Of a stretch of DNA of 64,000 nucleotides, positions 60,238 to 64,000 are shown one piece after another. The notes below the pieces were generated by a model that had not been told where the DNA came from, made no database searches, and worked only from the letters and a program-made list of their open reading frames with translations. The translations under genes and the position numbers were made by a program. The stretch is from G958296245 sp965262055 (GTDB lineage: Bacteria > Chloroflexota > Dehalococcoidia > Lucifugimonadales > G958296245): NCBI GenBank assembly GCA_965262055.1, contig CBDHEI010000002.1, forward strand, positions 248,001 through 312,000. Direction: 5' to 3'. The first letter of the stretch is position 1, and every line of letters starts with the position of its first letter.

Positions 60238-60597
60238 CTATACGCTGAACGATGTGCCGCAGCCGCAGGTGGTCTTGGCGTTTGGGTTATTGAAGACGAA
60301 GCCCTTGCCGTTGAGGCCGCCGGAGTACTCCAGCACGGTGCCAGCCAGGAAGACGTAGGACTTGCGATCCACGAACAGCTTGAGTCCGTGCTCCTCGACG
60401 ACCTTGTCGCTTTCCTTGGGCTCCTCCGCCAGGCCCAAGGTGTACGTCAGACCCGAGCAGCCTCCTCCCTTTACCGCAACCCGGAGGTGGGAACTGGGGG
60501 AACCCTCCCGCTCCGCGAAGCTGCGGACATGCTCAACGGCGTCTCCCGATATAGAGATAGTAAGGGGTTCGCGCTTCTCCGTCGTCTGTGTGGCCAT
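60238..60597 (-). CDS. erpA: A-type iron-sulfur carrier (IscA/ErpA/HesB)
   Basis: A 119-residue protein with the three conserved cysteines: one in VKGGGCSGLTYTLG and two in the C-terminal CGCGTSFSV. It binds and passes Fe-S clusters to target proteins. ATG 60597. Linked with ygfZ downstream. Divergent from mutS, so 60598-60756 holds both promoters. Assignment to ErpA rather than IscA is not certain. Confidence 0.88.
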   Translation of the reverse strand: MATQTTEKREPLTISISGDAVEHVRSFAEREGSPSSHLRVAVKGGGCSGLTYTLGLAEEPKESDKVVEEHGLKLFVDRKSYVFLAGTVLEYSGGLNGKGFVFNNPNAKTTCGCGTSFSV

Positions 60598-60756
60598 GAT
60601 CGAGACACCCCATCTGTGGTTCTTTGTCTGCTTCCCATTCTAGTGACTGGGGAGGTATCAAGTCAATCGCTGTCACACCCCACCCCCTCGGGCCTGCTCT
60701 TTCTTCCACTCCCAAGCCGTGCTCCAGTAGAATGGGGGCACCCCGTAGGATGGCCC

Positions 60757-63339
60757 ATGACTACCCCAGCGAGACGCCAATACCTCCGCATCAAGAAGGA
60801 GCATGAGGACGCCATCCTGCTGTTCAGGATGGGGGACTTCTACGAGACCTTCGACGACGACGCGCGGATCGTATCGCGGGAGTTGGAGATCGCCCTGACC
60901 GCTAGGGAGATGGGAAGGGGGCACCGCGTTCCCCTTGCCGGGATTCCGTACCACGCCCTCGACCCCTACCTGGCCCGGCTTATCAAGAAGGGGTTCCGGG
61001 TCGCCATATGTGAGCAGACCAGCGATCCGGCCAAGTCGCGCGGCCTTGTGGACAGAGAGGTGGTCCGCATAGTTACACCCGGCACCGTGGTTGAAGACTC
61101 CATCCTGGACCAGAAGGTCAACAACTACTTGGCGGCCGCCCTCGTGGACGGCGCGACCGCCGGTCTGGCGTACGTGGACATCACCACAAGCGAGTTCTAC
61201 ACCACGCACCTGCCCGCTGATGACCTCCCAGCCGAGCTGGGGAGGCTTCGTCCTGCAGAGGTCCTGACACCGGAGCTCGGGCACGCCCCCGCAGATCTGG
61301 ACGCCACCGTTACGACGATGGAGGACAGCGCTTTCCACATCGAGAGCGCGCGGGAGGCGCTGCTCGGCCACTTCGGATCGGCCTCCCTGGAGGCCTACGG
61401 GTGCGAGAATCTGCCGCTGGCCACAGCCGCGGCGGGCGCAATCATCGACTACCTGGGGCGCAACAACAGGGAGGCGCTGGCCCAGATCACAACTCTGCGG
61501 ACCTACTCGACAGCCTCTTACATGGTGCTGGACCCCCAGACCAGGCGCAACCTGGAGTTGTTCGAAGGCGGACGGTGGCGTGACAGGGACGCGTCGCTGT
61601 TTTCCGTCCTCGACCAGACGCGCACGTCCATGGGGGGGCGACTACTCAGGACGTGGCTTGGACAGCCGCTCCTAGACCTCGAAGAGCTGCGGCTGCGGCA
61701 GGACGCGGTGGCCTGGTTCTATCGCAGCACTCTGAGGCGAGGGCGTGTCAGGTCGGTGCTGGACTCCGTTTCCGACATGGAGCGGCTCATCAACAGGGTG
61801 AGGGGGAGCGGCGCTGTTCCGAGGGACCTGGTCGGTCTCAGGCGCAGCCTAGAAGCGGTCCCCGAGTTGAGGTTGGTGCTCGAGGAAGACGAGGACTCGG
61901 AGCGGGTAGGGTGGCTGGCGCGGCAGATCGGCCGGGAGTGGAGCTCCGCGTCTCTGATCAGCCGCGCGATTGTGGACGACCCGCCACTGACGGTGGGTGA
62001 GGGACGGGTCATCCGCAAGGGCTACTCCCAAGAGCTCGACGAGCTGATGGGTTCTACGAGGGGCGCTCAAGCGTACATAGCGGGGCTTCAGAACAAGGAG
62101 CGCGAGCGCACCGGGATCAAGACGCTGAAGGTCGGCTACAATAAGGTCTTTGGCTACTATATAGAGGTCAGCAAGTCCTACGTGGATCGGGTCCCTGACG
62201 ACTATGTGCGGCGGCAGACCCTCGTCGGTGGCGAGCGGTACATCACGCCGGAGATGAAGGAGTACGAGTCCCGGATACTGAGCGCGCAAGAGAGCATAGC
62301 CGAGATGGAAGCTTCCCTGTTCAGGCAGGTCTGCCATGAGGTCGGCTTGGAGGCGCAGCAGATAATCGATACTGCCAGGGCCGTCGCAATGGCCGACGTT
62401 CTCGCGGGAATGGCCGAGGCCGCGGAGTCGAACGGCTACGTGAGGCCGGAGTTGAACGACGGAGAAGCGCTTGAGATCGTTCAAGGCAGACATCCCGTCG
62501 TGGAGAGGTCGTTGCCTCCCGGGTCCTTCGTTCCCAACGACGCCAGGCTGTCGACCTCCGACGAGCAAGTAGTTATCCTGACGGGGCCGAACATGGCGGG
62601 GAAGTCGACCTTTATACGCCAGGTGGCGATCATCACGCTGATGGCCCAGACTGGTAGCTTCGTGCCCGCCGACTCGGCCACGATAGGACTGGTTGACAGG
62701 ATATTTACGCGGGTGGGTCTCCAGGACGATCTAGCGGTCGGGCAGTCCACCTTCATGGTGGAGATGGTCGAGACGGCCGCCATACTCAATCACGCGACCC
62801 CACGCTCCCTGGTTGTCCTGGATGAGATAGGGCGCGGCACCAGCACTTACGACGGCCTGGCGATCGCCCGCGCCGTCGCCGAGTACGTGCACAGCAACGC
62901 CAGGATGGGGTGCAAGACGCTGTTCGCGACCCACTACCACGAGCTCACGGAGCTAGCCGACTTTCTGCCCCGGGCGAGGAACTACAGCGTGGCCGTGTCG
63001 GACAACGGCGCCAGTGTGGTCTTCCTCAGGAGGATCGTGCCCGGGGGCGCCGACAGGAGTTACGGTGTCCACGTCGCCCGGCTTGCGGGGCTCCCGGAGG
63101 CCGTCATCGACCGGGCGTCCGAGGTGCTGGGCCAGCTCGAGAACGGCGCGGACGGGCGTCATCGGAGCGGCCGCCGCCGCGTATCAGGCCCCGCCCCCAA
63201 GCAGCTGCAGCTCATCCCCTCCCACCCGGCCATCGATTCGCTGCTGAAGCTGGATGTCGCTTCCATGACTCCCATGGAGGCGATCAACAGGCTCTTCGAG
63301 CTCCAAGAGCAGGCCAGGGAACCCCGCAGCATGCTTTAG
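60757..63339 (+). CDS. mutS: DNA mismatch repair protein MutS
   Basis: An 860-residue mismatch sensor. The mismatch-binding Phe-x-Glu is in RMGDFYETFDDDA near residue 27. The core includes GFRVAICEQ and GTVVEDS, the clamp includes KVGYNKVFGYYIEVSKS, and the ATPase has Walker A TGPNMAGKSTFIRQVA (about 609) and Walker B VVLDEIGRGTSTYDGLAIARAVAEY. The C-terminal HTH-like part (MTPMEAINRLFELQEQA) is present. ATG 60757 is chosen because family similarity starts there; the frame extends far upstream. No mutL is adjacent. Confidence 0.95.
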   Translation: MTTPARRQYLRIKKEHEDAILLFRMGDFYETFDDDARIVSRELEIALTAREMGRGHRVPLAGIPYHALDPYLARLIKKGFRVAICEQTSDPAKSRGLVDREVVRIVTPGTVVEDSILDQKVNNYLAAALVDGATAGLAYVDITTSEFYTTHLPADDLPAELGRLRPAEVLTPELGHAPADLDATVTTMEDSAFHIESAREALLGHFGSASLEAYGCENLPLATAAAGAIIDYLGRNNREALAQITTLRTYSTASYMVLDPQTRRNLELFEGGRWRDRDASLFSVLDQTRTSMGGRLLRTWLGQPLLDLEELRLRQDAVAWFYRSTLRRGRVRSVLDSVSDMERLINRVRGSGAVPRDLVGLRRSLEAVPELRLVLEEDEDSERVGWLARQIGREWSSASLISRAIVDDPPLTVGEGRVIRKGYSQELDELMGSTRGAQAYIAGLQNKERERTGIKTLKVGYNKVFGYYIEVSKSYVDRVPDDYVRRQTLVGGERYITPEMKEYESRILSAQESIAEMEASLFRQVCHEVGLEAQQIIDTARAVAMADVLAGMAEAAESNGYVRPELNDGEALEIVQGRHPVVERSLPPGSFVPNDARLSTSDEQVVILTGPNMAGKSTFIRQVAIITLMAQTGSFVPADSATIGLVDRIFTRVGLQDDLAVGQSTFMVEMVETAAILNHATPRSLVVLDEIGRGTSTYDGLAIARAVAEYVHSNARMGCKTLFATHYHELTELADFLPRARNYSVAVSDNGASVVFLRRIVPGGADRSYGVHVARLAGLPEAVIDRASEVLGQLENGADGRHRSGRRRVSGPAPKQLQLIPSHPAIDSLLKLDVASMTPMEAINRLFELQEQAREPRSML

Positions 63340-63346
63340 CAGGCTC

Positions 63347-63368
63347 ACACCGTGCCGCCGAACGGTGT
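63347..63368. promoter_or_regulatory. Inverted repeat after mutS
   Basis: ACACCGT, an 8-nt spacer, then ACGGTGT (63362-63368). No T-tract follows. It could be a weak hairpin at the end of mutS or an operator for the next gene, whose ATG is 49 bp away. Confidence 0.35.
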
Positions 63369-63417
63369 AAGATTCGGCAGCATCGACGCATCTTGAACAG
63401 CCCTCAAGGGGGAGTGA

Positions 63418-64000
63418 ATGGCTACCAAAGAGCTCTATGGCGACACCTGGCTTTCCAGCCAGCCGGTCTACCTGACGGACATGGACAGATGTCAGCCCTG
63501 CGGCGCCCTTTCGCGGGATCCGCAGATCGGCCGCTGGAGGTTGCTCGACTACGAGACCGACACGCTGTCCGGCGTGATGCTTCTGGCAGGGGAGGAGACC
63601 GCCGCTCCCGACGTCACCTACCCGGTGGACGCGTCCGGGTGGCACGCCGTCTCGGTGGGCATGATGCCCCACTACGGGGGGCCGTCCCAGGTGCTCATCA
63701 GAACCAGCGGAAGCGACACTTTCACCACGCTCCGGGCCGCCGAGGAGGAGGGAAGCTCACCTCACGAGATCGAGGCGCAGGAGGTGTTCTGGAGGATAGT
63801 CGACCTGACGGACCAGGACTTGGTCATAGGCCAGGCGCAGTACAGGCTGGCGGAGGGCGGCACGGGGGCTTTAGGGTCCAACGACTCGCAGGTCGTCTAC
63901 ATCAAGCTGGTCCCGCTGGCGGATGAGGAGGCGGCTGCCCTTAAGGCCGACCGCGCCCGCACCGACACGCGCCGGATGTTCGCCCACAACGACGCCCACG
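63418..64000 (+). CDS. Unrecognised protein, 5' part only
   Basis: The ATG at 63418 follows GGGGGAGTGA, and 194 residues are open to the window edge, so the gene is truncated on the right. It begins MATKELYGDTWLSSQPVYL. The sequence has regularly spaced Trp, Tyr, Gly and Asp residues (GRWRLLDYETD, GWHAVSVGMMPHYGGPSQVLIR, VFWRIVDLTDQDLVIGQAQYRLA) suggesting a beta-rich domain. There is no signal peptide and no family I can name. The right end is hydrophilic (DRARTDTRRMFAHNDAH). Confidence 0.7.
   Translation, partial: MATKELYGDTWLSSQPVYLTDMDRCQPCGALSRDPQIGRWRLLDYETDTLSGVMLLAGEETAAPDVTYPVDASGWHAVSVGMMPHYGGPSQVLIRTSGSDTFTTLRAAEEEGSSPHEIEAQEVFWRIVDLTDQDLVIGQAQYRLAEGGTGALGSNDSQVVYIKLVPLADEEAAALKADRARTDTRRMFAHNDAH

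Noticed and set aside
1..64000. CRISPR arrays
   Set aside because: No set of regularly spaced direct repeats of 24-40 bp was seen; the only short direct repeats are the pair at 30143-30208.

Overview
The window comes from a high-GC bacterial chromosome. Genes are dense, TTG and GTG starts are common, and most start codons have a good Shine-Dalgarno sequence. The gene content fits an uncultivated Chloroflexota lineage, perhaps Dehalococcoidia/SAR202: many paralogous catabolic oxidoreductases (LLM flavin oxidoreductase, Gfo/Idh/MocA, zinc-type MDR dehydrogenase, two Ldh-family dehydrogenases), small-molecule PLP enzymes, tandem sialidase-like proteins, and MenG-type quinone methylation. This placement is inferred from gene content only; no rRNA or other marker was available to confirm it.

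Layout. 0-8 kb: an LVIVD propeller protein, a PHP-type metallohydrolase, a two-gene D-glutamate-cyclase-like pair, gatC-gatA and a Gfo/Idh oxidoreductase. 7.6-14.4 kb: a membrane-anchored HNH protein, an LLM oxidoreductase, an MDR dehydrogenase, a promoter-led polyamine-type ABC transporter (two permeases plus ATPase, no binding protein), an orphan HicB antitoxin and a YdjM-like membrane protein. 14.4-21 kb: a D-threonine-aldolase-like enzyme, three tandem sialidase-like paralogues, a PfkB sugar kinase, and a membrane protein/winged-helix regulator pair with a perfect 16-bp palindrome upstream. 21-24 kb: pdxA, proC, yggT, a cytochrome P460 lipoprotein, tRNA-Gly and tRNA-Phe.

24-32 kb is an accessory stretch beside the tRNA genes: an alpha/beta hydrolase, an orphan HigA, a pentapeptide-repeat membrane protein, a single-chain restriction-modification enzyme, and a complete IS1380-family element with terminal inverted repeats and a 5-bp target duplication. 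A promoter-led, roughly 700-bp region with no recognised gene leads into a SelA-fold PLP enzyme. The next gene is the most striking in the window: a DUF3179 lipoprotein interrupted by one in-frame UGA at the position of a conserved cysteine (UGA-Thr-Leu-Cys), followed at the right distance by a perfect stem-loop of bacterial SECIS type. It is very probably a selenoprotein.

35.7-49 kb: PPK2, an OLD-like ATPase with a frameshifted PIN-like partner, tenA, a polyphosphate-linked ppx-sixA-CHAD operon, two tandem Ldh dehydrogenases, a GSA-aminotransferase-like enzyme, a secreted HNH/excalibur lipoprotein, threonine synthase, a NifU-like protein, and a vapBC locus whose toxin has lost its middle. 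49-64 kb is mostly core metabolism: queA-folD, a MetF-like protein, acpS, nnrDE, ubiE/menG, a flavin reductase, a type-II fatty-acid-synthesis cluster (two hot-dog dehydratase-like proteins, plsX, fabG, fabL-like), ygfZ, an A-type Fe-S carrier, mutS, and the start of an unrecognised gene that runs off the end.
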